From: JAAUTY01 sp964397305 | Lineage (GTDB): Bacteria; Cyanobacteriota; Cyanobacteriia; Cyanobacteriales; Spirulinaceae | NCBI GenBank assembly: GCA_964397305.1 | Contig: CAYNIP010000013.1 | Location: 33,887 to 97,886, forward strand | Reading direction: 5' to 3' | Length of the DNA stretch: 64,000 nucleotides | In this document: piece by piece, positions 1-7,982 of the stretch | Position numbering within the stretch: the stretch's first letter is position 1 | Layout of the letters: each line of letters opens with the position of its first letter | Made by a program: the position numbers and the translations under genes | The notes under the pieces: model-generated | What the model saw: the letters and a program-made list of their open reading frames with translations, nothing else | Told to the model about the DNA's origin: nothing | Databases searched by the model: none

Positions 1-164
1 GATACTCGCTCGGTTCCATCGTCCCAGCCTCGCCCTTAGGGGGGTCATGACGGCAACTTGCTCTTCTGAAGTCTGCCGGCTACTCCTGGAAGCGTTGCTG
101 AGTTTTCTGCGATCTACCCGCCACTAGCCGGAGAGTTGTGGCAGAATTGAGGCAACTAATTGGT

Positions 165-1556
165 TTAGCGCGCTGGGGGCGATGACCTTGCCACGGCGCG
201 TTTTTTGTGGCCGGGTGCATCGGGTGAGCCGGCTCGTGCCAGCCAAGCTTGGGCAATCCGGGGGATCAACTCGCTACCGCTGGGCTGAACCACCGTGAGC
301 TGCGCGAGGTCGGCCACGCGCAGATCCTGCTGCATGGCTAGGGCGATCGCGCTGATCCAGTCCTCCGCCCCCGGCCCCAGCGCGTGGGCCCCGAGCAGCT
401 CACCGCTGCGGCGGGCGATCAGCTTACAGCAGCCGGTTGGCAGGTTTTGGAGCAGGGCCCCACTGGCTTGGTCGCTGGGGACTGTCACCGCGAGCACAGA
501 TTCATGGCCATAGCGCTGGGCTGCCGTTTCGGGCAAGCCAACGGCTGCCATCGGGGGGGTAGTGGCGATCGCGATCGGCCAGCTGCGATAGCTCAGGGGT
601 TGCCGGGAGTCCCCGAGGGCCTGACGAGCCGCCACCAAGGCTTCCGCCGTGGCAATGGCGGGAACGGAGCGCTGGCAGGCGAACAGATAGGGCTGGGAGG
701 TTTGCAGCCAGCGATTTACCCGCAGGCGACCCTCGGGGGCGATCGCCACCCGGCCCGCTAGGTTCCAGTCCTGGTAGTCGGGCTGGAGACCCGCCGCCAG
801 CACCACAGCCTCGACTTCGAGGGCGCGATCGCCCGCCTGTAACCAGGTTTGCCCCCCCAGGGCCCGCACCTGAGTCACGGCACTGTGGGTCAACACCGTT
901 ACCCCGGCGGCCTCGAGGTGAGCCTGGAGCAGGGTGACAACGGTGCGATCCAGGGCCGGCAGCAAAACCTGGGGAGCCACCAGCGTCACCTCCCAGCCCA
1001 AGCGCTGGCAACTCTGGGCCAGCTCTACCGCCAGGATCGTTGCCCCCAGGATGGCCAGCCGCCCCGTCGGGGGCAATCGGTCGGGCTGAGCCCAAAGCTG
1101 CTCCGGCCGCCAATAGTCAGCCGCCCCCAGGCCGGGACTGTCCGGGGGCCGCGTCTGCCAGGCCGGGGTCAGCAGTCCGGCGCGCCCCGTCAACGTGCGC
1201 CGGGGCGTCACCCACGTCAGTCCTGGCCCCAGCGCCCACAGGCCAAACTCAGCAATGTAGTCCACGCCGCGATCGCCCAGCGCCAAGGGGGACTGCTGGG
1301 CCTCGAGGGCGGCGATCGCCGCCTCTGCCTGGGCCACCGCTGCTTGAAAACCGACCAAGCCCGAGCCCGGTTGTTGCTGGGCGCGATCGCGCAGGGCCGC
1401 CGTGTAGAAGGGAGCCGCCGCCAGGCCGAGCCCCTGCTCGATCAGGGCCACCCGAGCCCCCCGCGCTGCCGCAAAACTCGCCGCCGCCCGGCCGGCCGCC
1501 GTCGCCCCGAGAATCACCAAATCATACTGAGTCGCCACAGGCCGTCCGTCACCCAC
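165..1556 (-). CDS. FAD/NAD(P)-dependent oxidoreductase, redox-cysteine-free
   Basis: Resembles the pyridine nucleotide-disulfide oxidoreductase family (dihydrolipoamide dehydrogenase / mercuric reductase fold). An N-terminal FAD-binding glycine motif LVILGATAAGRAAA is followed by VALIEQ. A second nucleotide-binding motif LAILGATILAVELAQ lies near residue 170, then VVLAAGLQPDY and a C-terminal dimerisation-type domain. The CxxxxC redox disulfide that should follow the FAD motif is absent: that stretch reads GLGLAAAPFYTAAL. The C-terminal His-Pro-Thr motif has become QPSGSE. It therefore probably does not do disulfide chemistry, and the substrate is unknown. The neighbouring Npun_F0494-like gene lies 33 bases upstream on the same strand. 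The fold assignment is firm; the function is not. Confidence 0.85.
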   Translation of the reverse strand: MGDGRPVATQYDLVILGATAAGRAAASFAAARGARVALIEQGLGLAAAPFYTAALRDRAQQQPGSGLVGFQAAVAQAEAAIAALEAQQSPLALGDRGVDYIAEFGLWALGPGLTWVTPRRTLTGRAGLLTPAWQTRPPDSPGLGAADYWRPEQLWAQPDRLPPTGRLAILGATILAVELAQSCQRLGWEVTLVAPQVLLPALDRTVVTLLQAHLEAAGVTVLTHSAVTQVRALGGQTWLQAGDRALEVEAVVLAAGLQPDYQDWNLAGRVAIAPEGRLRVNRWLQTSQPYLFACQRSVPAIATAEALVAARQALGDSRQPLSYRSWPIAIATTPPMAAVGLPETAAQRYGHESVLAVTVPSDQASGALLQNLPTGCCKLIARRSGELLGAHALGPGAEDWISAIALAMQQDLRVADLAQLTVVQPSGSELIPRIAQAWLARAGSPDAPGHKKRAVARSSPPAR

Positions 1557-1589
1557 CGTCCTAGCCTACCTGATCCCACCGCCCCCGCC

Positions 1590-1982
1590 CTAAACGGGCC
1601 AGCGCCCCCAGCGGCGGGCAAAATTCAGGCCCCGCTCCGCCCAAGTCGGGGGGGGCAACCGGCCTCCCGGAGCCGCCTGCCACCACTCCAGCAACTCTCG
1701 ACCGAGGGGCGTGAGCCGAAAGCTGTCGGTGATCCCCTGGCCGTCCACTTCCCGCCGCAGGAGTCCTACCTGAATTAGCCAGATCAAGTCTTGCTCCGCC
1801 CCCCAGGCTGACAGAGACTTCTGAGTATAGCCCTGGTCTAGGCCGGCGCGACCGGCAATTTGGAGGAGCGGCACGCCACCAACGGCCATCGCCTGAAACA
1901 GCGGCAGGCAAAAAGGGGCACAACGGAGGGCCCGGATCGCCCGTTGGCGGCTGGGGTCAGCATCAGGCAAGGTTATCACCAT
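1590..1982 (-). CDS. Npun_F0494-like small winged-helix-type protein
   Basis: A 130-residue protein resembling a cyanobacterial family of unknown function (Npun_F0494-like, from memory). The N-terminal half (RAIRALRCAPFCLPLFQAM) and the centre (GYTQKSLSAWGAEQDLIWLIQVGLLRREVDGQGITDSFRLTPLGRELLEWW) look like a winged-helix fold with a beta hairpin. That would fit a DNA-binding or protein-binding role, but no target can be named. It is transcribed ahead of the FAD oxidoreductase and divergently from the peroxiredoxin gene across an AT-rich intergenic stretch of 87 bases, which presumably holds both promoters. Confidence 0.7.
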   Translation of the reverse strand: MVITLPDADPSRQRAIRALRCAPFCLPLFQAMAVGGVPLLQIAGRAGLDQGYTQKSLSAWGAEQDLIWLIQVGLLRREVDGQGITDSFRLTPLGRELLEWWQAAPGGRLPPPTWAERGLNFARRWGRWPV

Positions 1983-2069
1983 TGATTCAGGGTCAGCCCT
2001 TTTACGGTAGTTGTAAAGTATTGTAAAATTTATGGCGTTGATTAACTGAATTTAGGTAGGCAAAAGCTC

Positions 2070-2504
2070 ATGGCTCTAGCAGTCGGAACCCCAGCTCCCA
2101 GCTTCACCGCCAAAGACGATGCCGGTAACACCGTTTCCCTCACGGACTTCGCGGGCAAGATTGTAGTGCTCTACTTCTATCCTAAAGACGACACCCCCGG
2201 TTGCACCAAGGAAGCCCAAAGCTTCCGCGATAATTACGAAGAGTACCAAGGCAAAGACATGGTGGTGCTCGGGGTCAGCATGGATGATGAGGCCTCGCAC
2301 AAGCAGTTCAAAGAGAAGTACGGCCTGCCCTTCTCGCTGCTAGCTGATCCCGACGGTGCGATCACCAAGGCCTACGATGTCGATGGCGGCGGCTACTCGA
2401 AGCGCGTCACCTACGTCATTGACGGCAGCGGCCTCATCTCTAAGGTGGATGCAAACGTGAAAACCGACACCCACGCCCAAGACATCCTCGCGGGCTTGAG
2501 CTAA
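2070..2504 (+). CDS. bcp: Peroxiredoxin, PrxQ/Bcp subfamily
   Basis: Thiol peroxidase that reduces hydrogen peroxide and organic peroxides, normally using thioredoxin. 144 residues, the usual family length. The peroxidatic cysteine is Cys45 in FYPKDDTPGCTKEAQSF. Most PrxQ proteins carry a resolving cysteine five residues later (PGCTxEAC), but here that position is Gln50 and no other cysteine exists in the protein. It must therefore act as a 1-Cys enzyme. The catalytic Thr42 and Pro38 of the PxxxTxxC motif are present. A strong hairpin follows the stop. It is divergent from the Npun_F0494-like gene. Confidence 0.95.
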   Translation: MALAVGTPAPSFTAKDDAGNTVSLTDFAGKIVVLYFYPKDDTPGCTKEAQSFRDNYEEYQGKDMVVLGVSMDDEASHKQFKEKYGLPFSLLADPDGAITKAYDVDGGGYSKRVTYVIDGSGLISKVDANVKTDTHAQDILAGLS

Positions 2505-2560
2505 GCGATCGCCCCCCATCACTCCTCCCAGCAACGCTCCAGGATTTGCTGGGATGTCCC

Positions 2561-2590
2561 GCAGCCCCCCAGCCCTAGCCGGGGGGCTGC
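2561..2590 (+). terminator. Stem-loop after the peroxiredoxin gene
   Basis: A perfect 10-bp inverted repeat (GCAGCCCCCC / GGGGGGCTGC) with a 10-base loop, 57 bases after the bcp stop codon. It lacks a U-tract, so it may stop transcription by structure alone or simply protect the mRNA end. Confidence 0.55.
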
Positions 2591-2640
2591 CAGGTTAGCA
2601 CATCCATGCTCCCACGGCCCAGGCGCGGCCAGCGTCTGAC

Positions 2641-2668
2641 CTACTGCTCCCAAGGCTGGGAGCAGTAG
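2641..2668. repeat. Perfect 12-bp inverted repeat
   Basis: CTACTGCTCCCA and its complement are separated by four bases. The core CCCAAGGCTGGGAGCAG is the same hairpin found inside the GGGTGGACG miniature elements elsewhere in the window, so this may be a solitary remnant of one. The rest of the 408-base gap (2505-2912) shows no gene. Confidence 0.6.
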
Positions 2669-2912
2669 GAGTTTAGGAACGTAGAGCTTCTGCTTCCCCC
2701 CCAGGGGGCATCCGCAACGCAAGGGGGAGAAGCCTCCCTAGGGCAAGCGTTGGATGCGGCGGATGAAATTTCGGCCCAGGATCGATGACCGGATTGGGTT
2801 GAGACGCGGCGATTGCCCTGTCCTAGGCCGGGAGTCTTGGACTCGCTGCACGGGCTTGGAGCTTTCATGCGAGGATTGACATAGTGCAATGCGGTAGGTA
2901 GGAGGCTGATTC

Positions 2913-3719
2913 ATGCGCGGTGAGTTCCTGCACCGGGAGTCCCATCTCCGGGGTCTACGCTGGCTACTGCTGGTGGGGCTGCTCCTGGCTTCCCTCGGCC
3001 TTAGTGGCTGCTTGCGCTATGAGGTAGGTGTCACGGTAGACGGCCAATTCAGCGGCTCCATTACTCAGCACATTACCCTGAGTGAGCAGCTCACAAGCTT
3101 CAGTCAGCGCGAGGCTGAAGACTGGTTAGACACCGTTGAGCAGCGGGCCCGCCGCCTGCAAGGTCGCGTCCAGCGGGTCTCGGCCTCGGAGTTGGTGGCG
3201 ACGATCCCTTTCCATAATGGCCAGGAGCTGGCGACCCGCTTTAATCAATTCTTTAACCCCGAGGGGCAAACCCCAGCCCAAGCGGTTCCGGCAGACGCAG
3301 GCGACTGGGTGCAACTGACGGCCGGCGCCGCGTTGCAGCAGACGAATCTCTTGCTCCTGGAGCGCGATCGCCTCGTCCTGGACATTGACCTCCGGGGGCT
3401 GCGAGCCCTGGGGGAGGCGGGCAATACCCTCGCGATTGATCCCGGCTCCTTGCTCGACTTAGAGTTTGCCCTCCAGACTCCCTGGGGAGCCCGCCTTGGG
3501 CGCGGGTCATCGGAGTCGGCGCTGACGCCTCCAGTCCAGCGCCACGGCCGGCGCTACGTGTGGCGCTTGCAGCCGGGTCAGGTGAACCACATTGAAGCGG
3601 CTTACTGGCTGCCGAGCTTGTTAGGCCTGGGGGCGGTGCTGATTGCCCTGCTGGTCGCGGCCGGAAGTTATGTGAAGTACAAACTTTTCGCCGCGCCCGT
3701 CCCGGCCTCGCCCCGCTAA
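2913..3719 (+). CDS. DUF3153-type lipoprotein
   Basis: A 268-residue membrane-anchored protein of unknown function, resembling the cyanobacterial DUF3153 family. The N terminus has a hydrophobic segment ending in a lipobox (LGLSGC, Cys33), so it is probably lipidated and exported. An extracytoplasmic beta-rich domain (YEVGVTVDGQFSGSITQHITLSEQL) follows. A second membrane helix lies near residues 233-255 (LLGLGAVLIALLVAAGSYV), followed by a short basic tail. The start is supported by an AGGAGG at 2900-2905, seven bases before the ATG. It precedes the DUF3326 gene by 23 bases and is likely co-transcribed with it. Confidence 0.8.
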   Translation: MRGEFLHRESHLRGLRWLLLVGLLLASLGLSGCLRYEVGVTVDGQFSGSITQHITLSEQLTSFSQREAEDWLDTVEQRARRLQGRVQRVSASELVATIPFHNGQELATRFNQFFNPEGQTPAQAVPADAGDWVQLTAGAALQQTNLLLLERDRLVLDIDLRGLRALGEAGNTLAIDPGSLLDLEFALQTPWGARLGRGSSESALTPPVQRHGRRYVWRLQPGQVNHIEAAYWLPSLLGLGAVLIALLVAAGSYVKYKLFAAPVPASPR

Positions 3720-3742
3720 GGCTCCTTCTGGTCTAGTCCGAA

Positions 3743-4813
3743 TTGTCTACTTCCTGCGTGAACGCCCCTCCCTTTACCGTCGTGTTGCTCGTGCCCACGG
3801 GCATTGGCGCGACCATCGGTGGCTATGCCGGCGACGCCCTGCCGGTGGCTCGGGCGATCGCCCAAGTGGCTGACTGCCTGATCACCCATCCCAATGTCCT
3901 CAACGGCGCTCAACTCTACTGGCCCCTACCCCAGGCCCTCTATGTCGAGGGCTACGGGCTCGACCGTTTCGCCGCTGGCGACTGGGGCCTGCAACCGGTA
4001 CGGCAAAACCGGCTCGGGCTGCTGCTGGATTGTGGCATCGAGCCCGAGCTGCGACAACGCCACCTCCAGGCCGCCGATGCTGCCCGGGCTACCTTGGGGC
4101 TGGATATCGCCGCCGCCGTGCTGACGGAGGACCCCCTGAAGGTGGAACTCCGGACCACGGCCTCGGGGGCTAGCTGGGGCACGGTGGGCAATCCTGGCAG
4201 CTTGTTGCGGGCTGCCGCCACCTTGATTCACCAGGCCGGAGCCGAGGCGATCGCTGTCGTCGCTCGCTTTCCTGATGACCTAGACAGCCCCGCCCTAGAG
4301 GCTTACCGCCACGGTCGCGGTGTCGATCCTTTGGCCGGCACTGAAGCGGTGATTTCTCACCTCCTAGTGCGCGAGTTTCAGATCCCCTGCGCCCACGCCC
4401 CGGCCCTGGCTCCCCTGCCGCTTGATCCCCACCTCGCACCCCAAGCGGCAGCGGAAGAATTGGGCTATACTTTCCTGCCTTGCGTGCTCGTTGGGCTCGC
4501 CCGGGCCCCCCACTTTGTCACGGACCGGCGCAACTCCGGGGCGATCTGGGCCGAGAGCGTTGATGCTCTGGTGGTTCCCGCCAGCGCCTGTGGTGGTAGC
4601 GCGACCCTAAGCCTGAGCCCCCGCCGCATCATTGCCGTGGCCGAGAACCAGACACAGATGCAAGCGCCCCCAGCTGCCTTGGGTCTCCAGGCCGTACTTG
4701 CCTCGTCCTATTTAGAAGCATTGGGTATTCTAGTAGCATGGCGGGCGGGCGTGAGTCCGGCCGCTCTGGGGGGCTCGCTCACCTCGTTACAGTGTTGGGA
4801 CGCAAAATCGTGA
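3743..4813 (+). CDS. DUF3326 family protein
   Basis: A 356-residue protein of the DUF3326 family, typical of cyanobacteria and some plants; no biochemical function is established. The conserved opening VVLLVPTGIGATIGGYAGDALPVARAIAQVADCLITHPNVLNGAQLYWP is intact. The start codon is TTG, since no ATG or GTG fits ahead of the conserved region. Its stop overlaps the GTG start of the following protease gene in a GTGA arrangement, suggesting translational coupling. Confidence 0.8.
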   Translation: MSTSCVNAPPFTVVLLVPTGIGATIGGYAGDALPVARAIAQVADCLITHPNVLNGAQLYWPLPQALYVEGYGLDRFAAGDWGLQPVRQNRLGLLLDCGIEPELRQRHLQAADAARATLGLDIAAAVLTEDPLKVELRTTASGASWGTVGNPGSLLRAAATLIHQAGAEAIAVVARFPDDLDSPALEAYRHGRGVDPLAGTEAVISHLLVREFQIPCAHAPALAPLPLDPHLAPQAAAEELGYTFLPCVLVGLARAPHFVTDRRNSGAIWAESVDALVVPASACGGSATLSLSPRRIIAVAENQTQMQAPPAALGLQAVLASSYLEALGILVAWRAGVSPAALGGSLTSLQCWDAKS

Positions 4814-5388
4814 CCAATCAGAAACCGGATATCGAACCGCTGAGTCGGGCTCAGGTGCTCATCGCCATGGCGATAACGGCGGCTCTGCTGCTGGCGATCG
4901 CCAAAAGCTGGCAATACTTTGGCTCCATCTATCTGCTGCCTCTGGTGATTACCCCCCAGGCCATCTTGCTCGGTCTCAGCCTCGCGGCCATCATCGTCAG
5001 CTTGAGCAGCACCGTCTACCGGCTCTGGCCAGCCTACCGCCGTAGTGCGGATGTTTACCTCGAGCTGGTGCTGCGCCCCTTGCTCTGGCCCGATGTGATC
5101 TGGCTGGGCCTCCTGCCAGGGCTGAGTGAGGAGTTGCTCTTTCGCGGCGTCATGCTGCCGGCCCTGGGCTTGAATGTTTTGGCGATCGCCCTCTCCAGTC
5201 TCCTCTTCGGCATCCTCCACCTGAGCGGCTGGCAGCAATGGCCCTATGTCGTCTGGGCTACGATCATCGGCGCGATGCTCGGCTTCAGTGCCCTGCTCGC
5301 CAACAATCTCCTCGTGCCGGTCATTGCCCATGTGGTGACAAATTTTGCCTCCGGTTGCCTGTGGAAGTGGGGCCAGAGTCACCCTTAG
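4810..5388 (+). CDS. CPBP-family intramembrane glutamic protease
   Basis: A multi-pass membrane protein of the CPBP (CAAX/Rce1-like) protease family, 192 residues from the chosen start. The three catalytic motifs are visible: EELLFRG (LSEELLFRGVMLPAL), FGILHL, and the C-terminal HVVTN. A longer reading frame begins at an ATG at 4738, but GTG 4810 overlaps the upstream stop by four bases and gives a normal N terminus, so it is preferred. Substrate unknown; plant and cyanobacterial relatives act in thylakoid or plasma membranes. Confidence 0.85.
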   Translation: MTNQKPDIEPLSRAQVLIAMAITAALLLAIAKSWQYFGSIYLLPLVITPQAILLGLSLAAIIVSLSSTVYRLWPAYRRSADVYLELVLRPLLWPDVIWLGLLPGLSEELLFRGVMLPALGLNVLAIALSSLLFGILHLSGWQQWPYVVWATIIGAMLGFSALLANNLLVPVIAHVVTNFASGCLWKWGQSHP

Positions 5389-5486
5389 CAGGGTTGGATG
5401 CTCCGGGGCCCCCGGGTCAGCTACCCCGGCTTCACCGCACCCCGACTATAATAGGCCCCAGTTCCTATCGTTGCGATCGCCCCTCC

Positions 5487-7109
5487 ATGTCTGCTGATCT
5501 TGCTACCGAACTTGCTGCTGCCATCGCAGGCCGCCGCAACTTTGCGATTATTTCCCACCCGGACGCGGGGAAAACCACCCTCACAGAGAAGCTGCTGCTC
5601 TACGGAGGCGCTATCCATGAGGCGGGTTCTGTGAAAGCACGCCGGGCCCAGCGTCAGGCAACCTCTGACTGGATGGCGATGGAACAACAGCGCGGCATCT
5701 CGATCACTTCCACCGTGCTGCAATTTAGCTACAACAGCTATCAGCTCAACCTGCTCGACACCCCCGGCCACCAAGATTTCAGCGAAGACACCTATCGCAC
5801 CCTGGCAGCGGCGGATAATGCCGTGATGCTGATCGACGCGGCTAAGGGCCTGGAGCCCCAAACCCGCAAGTTGTTTGAAGTTTGCAAGCTGCGCGGCCTG
5901 CCCATCTTCACGTTTGTCAACAAGCTCGACCGCCCCGGCCGGGAGCCTCTCGAACTGCTGGATGAAATCGAGCAAGAACTGGGCCTGCAAACCTATGCCG
6001 TGAACTGGCCCCTGGGGATGGGCGATCGCTTCCAGGGCGTCTTTGATCGCCGCCTGCAACAGTTCCACCTCTTCGAGCGCCGGGCCCACGGCAGCCGTGC
6101 TGCGGAAGACACGGTGATTGATCTCGGTGATCCCCGCATTGATGACCTGCTAGATCAGGATCTCTACTATCAATTGAAAGAAGAGCTAGAGATCCTGGAA
6201 GAAGTTGCCGCTGATTTTGATCTGGCAAAAATTCACGCCGGGCAACTCACCCCCGTCTTCTTCGGCAGTGCCATGACTAACTTTGGGGTGCAGCTTTTCC
6301 TCGAGGCCTTTCTTGACTATGCTCAGCCGCCGGAGACACGCCTTTCCTCCCAAGGAACCCTACCGCCCACCTATCCTGAATTCACCGGCTTTGTTTTCAA
6401 ACTCCAAGCCAATATGGACCCGAAGCATCGCGATCGCGTCGCCTTCGTCCGAGTCTGTACCGGTAAATTTGAGCGGGACATGACCGTGAACCATGCCCGC
6501 ACCGGAAAAGTCGTGCGCCTCTCGCGCCCCCAGAAGCTCTTTGCCCAAGGCCGGGAATCTCTCGATGTCGCCTATCCTGGTGATGTGATTGGTCTGAACA
6601 ATCCAGGGGTGTTCGCCATCGGCGACACGATCTACAACGGGCAGAAACTGGAATATGAAGGAATCCCTTGCTTTTCTCCCGAACTCTTTGCCTATTTGAA
6701 AAATCCCAACCCCTCCAAGTTCAAACAGTTTCACAAAGGGGTCAGTGAACTGCGCGAAGAGGGAGCGGTACAGATCATGCATTCCCGCGATGAATTCCGC
6801 CGCGATCCGATTCTGGCCGCTGTTGGACAACTGCAATTTGAAGTCGTTCAGTTCCGCCTTCAGCAAGAATACAATGTCGAAACGCAGCTCGAGTTTTTGC
6901 CCTACAATCTCGCGCGCTGGGTAGCTGGGGGCTGGTCAGCTTTGGACAAGGCCGGTCGCCTCTTTAACACAATGGTGGTTAAAGATAACTGGGAACGACC
7001 GGTATTGCTCTTTAAGAATGAGTGGAATTTTCACCAAATTCAAGCCGACCACCCTGAGCTGCAATTGACCTCGACCGCTCCTGTAGGCTCAGGGTTACAG
7101 CCAGGGTAG
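5487..7109 (+). CDS. prfC: Peptide chain release factor 3
   Basis: Translational GTPase that removes RF1/RF2 from the ribosome after peptide release. 540 residues from ATG 5487, the usual RF3 size. G1 is HPDAGKTT (residues 24-31), the switch I region reads GISITSTVLQF, G3 is DTPGHQDFSEDTYR, and G4 is NKLDR. EF-G-like domain II (DPKHRDRVAFVRVCTGKFERDM) and the RF3-specific C-terminal domain (ILAAVGQLQFEVVQFRLQQEYN) follow. The reading frame is open upstream to 5238 inside the protease gene, but homology starts at 5487. A downstream gap carries repeats and a shared terminator. Confidence 0.95.
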   Translation: MSADLATELAAAIAGRRNFAIISHPDAGKTTLTEKLLLYGGAIHEAGSVKARRAQRQATSDWMAMEQQRGISITSTVLQFSYNSYQLNLLDTPGHQDFSEDTYRTLAAADNAVMLIDAAKGLEPQTRKLFEVCKLRGLPIFTFVNKLDRPGREPLELLDEIEQELGLQTYAVNWPLGMGDRFQGVFDRRLQQFHLFERRAHGSRAAEDTVIDLGDPRIDDLLDQDLYYQLKEELEILEEVAADFDLAKIHAGQLTPVFFGSAMTNFGVQLFLEAFLDYAQPPETRLSSQGTLPPTYPEFTGFVFKLQANMDPKHRDRVAFVRVCTGKFERDMTVNHARTGKVVRLSRPQKLFAQGRESLDVAYPGDVIGLNNPGVFAIGDTIYNGQKLEYEGIPCFSPELFAYLKNPNPSKFKQFHKGVSELREEGAVQIMHSRDEFRRDPILAAVGQLQFEVVQFRLQQEYNVETQLEFLPYNLARWVAGGWSALDKAGRLFNTMVVKDNWERPVLLFKNEWNFHQIQADHPELQLTSTAPVGSGLQPG

Positions 7110-7152
7110 TCCTCAGGAATTTACAGCTGTTTCGCCAATTTTATTGACAACC

Positions 7153-7290
7153 ACGGTGGTTCTATATTGATGTAGTTGGGCTTTAGCCCTCTGGGGGAGC
7201 GCTGAAGCGCAACTACGGTAGTTCTATATTAACGTAGTTGGGCTTTAGCCCTCCGGGAGAGCGTTTTTATAGAGCGTAGTTGGGCTTCAA
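7153..7290. repeat. Direct repeats, about 49 bp, two and a half copies
   Basis: Two copies of a 49-base unit, 7153-7201 and 7215-7263, differ at only a few bases. Both contain TAGTTGGGCTTTAGCCC. A shorter third copy (TAGTTGGGCTT) begins at 7277. The inner GGGCTTTAGCCC is itself nearly palindromic. These are interspersed-repeat-like sequences in the 359-base gap between prfC and glnB. Confidence 0.7.
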
Positions 7291-7424
7291 GAGTCTTCCG
7301 AGAAATCGGTCATTCCTAGGTTTAGGATGCGTCGTGGATGGCGACAACTCCAGGCTCTCAGCCCGACAATCTGACGGACAATGACAGCATTTTTCTTGCT
7401 AGCTCGTAAAGCCCTCACCCCAAA

Positions 7425-7447
7425 CCCCTCGCTCTCTGGGCGAGGGG
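7425..7447. terminator. Bidirectional stem-loop between prfC and glnB
   Basis: CCCCTCGC and GCGAGGGG form a perfect 8-bp stem with a 7-base loop, lying between convergent genes. No U-tract is present. It belongs to a wider class of 'CCCTCACCCCAAACCCCTC' hairpins; a similar sequence occurs near 59620-59645. Confidence 0.5.
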
Positions 7448-7468
7448 CTTCCGCTGTTTGGATGGCTC

Positions 7469-7804
7469 TTAGGCACTCAGGTCCTGTTCTCCTGTGCGAA
7501 TGCGGATCGCGGCTGTGATCGGCACCTTCCAGATCTTGCCGTCGCCAATGTTGCCGGTCAGGGCGGCCGCTCGCAGGGTGTCGATGGCCAACTGGGCTTG
7601 GTCATCGGTGACGACGAGTTCTAACCGCAACTTGGGCAAAAAATCGACCTGATACTCTGTGCCACGATAGCTCTGGGTTTGGCCGTACTGGCGGCCAAAG
7701 CCCCGCACATTGCTGATGGTCAAGCCCACAAAGCCCGCATTGACGAGGGCTGACTTGACCGCTTCTAACTTTTCGCCACGAATAATCGCTTCGATTTTTT
7801 GCAT
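7469..7804 (-). CDS. glnB: PII family nitrogen/carbon sensor, T-loop variant
   Basis: Trimeric PII signalling protein family; 111 residues starting MQKIEAIIR, matching normal PII length. ATG 7804 was chosen; an in-frame start 18 bases upstream adds MVGRAV, which PII proteins lack. Conserved features are the VRGFGRQ motif, Gln39, Lys58, Glu62, TGNIGDGKIW and the C-terminal RIRTGE. Differences from canonical cyanobacterial PII are clear: Lys40 is Tyr, the phosphorylated Ser49 is Thr (SYRGTEYQVDF), and R9-P10-F11 is R-G-E. It may be a PII paralogue with altered effector response or modification rather than the main GlnB, so the symbol is approximate. Confidence 0.88.
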   Translation of the reverse strand: MQKIEAIIRGEKLEAVKSALVNAGFVGLTISNVRGFGRQYGQTQSYRGTEYQVDFLPKLRLELVVTDDQAQLAIDTLRAAALTGNIGDGKIWKVPITAAIRIRTGEQDLSA

Positions 7805-7982
7805 GACTGCTCTCCCTACCATTGCTTGCCAACAGCATAGGGCAGCGGGACCCTTGGGCCTGGCATTTTGTGATTTTTATTACAATTCTTCAGAGGGTAT
7901 TGATCCTGCGGTTGCACCCGCTTAGGGTTTGGGTTCCCGGGCGGGTTACAGTGGCAGGAAAGGCCTTCTGGAGCAATCTCCC

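Noticed and set aside
295..1564. Plus-strand open frames opposite the oxidoreductase gene
   Set aside because: High GC gives long antisense frames; their translations are Pro/Arg/Gly-rich with no domain, while the minus strand encodes a clear FAD protein.
5238..5486. N-terminal extension of release factor 3
   Set aside because: It lies inside the CPBP protease gene in another frame; RF3 homology begins at the ATG at 5487.
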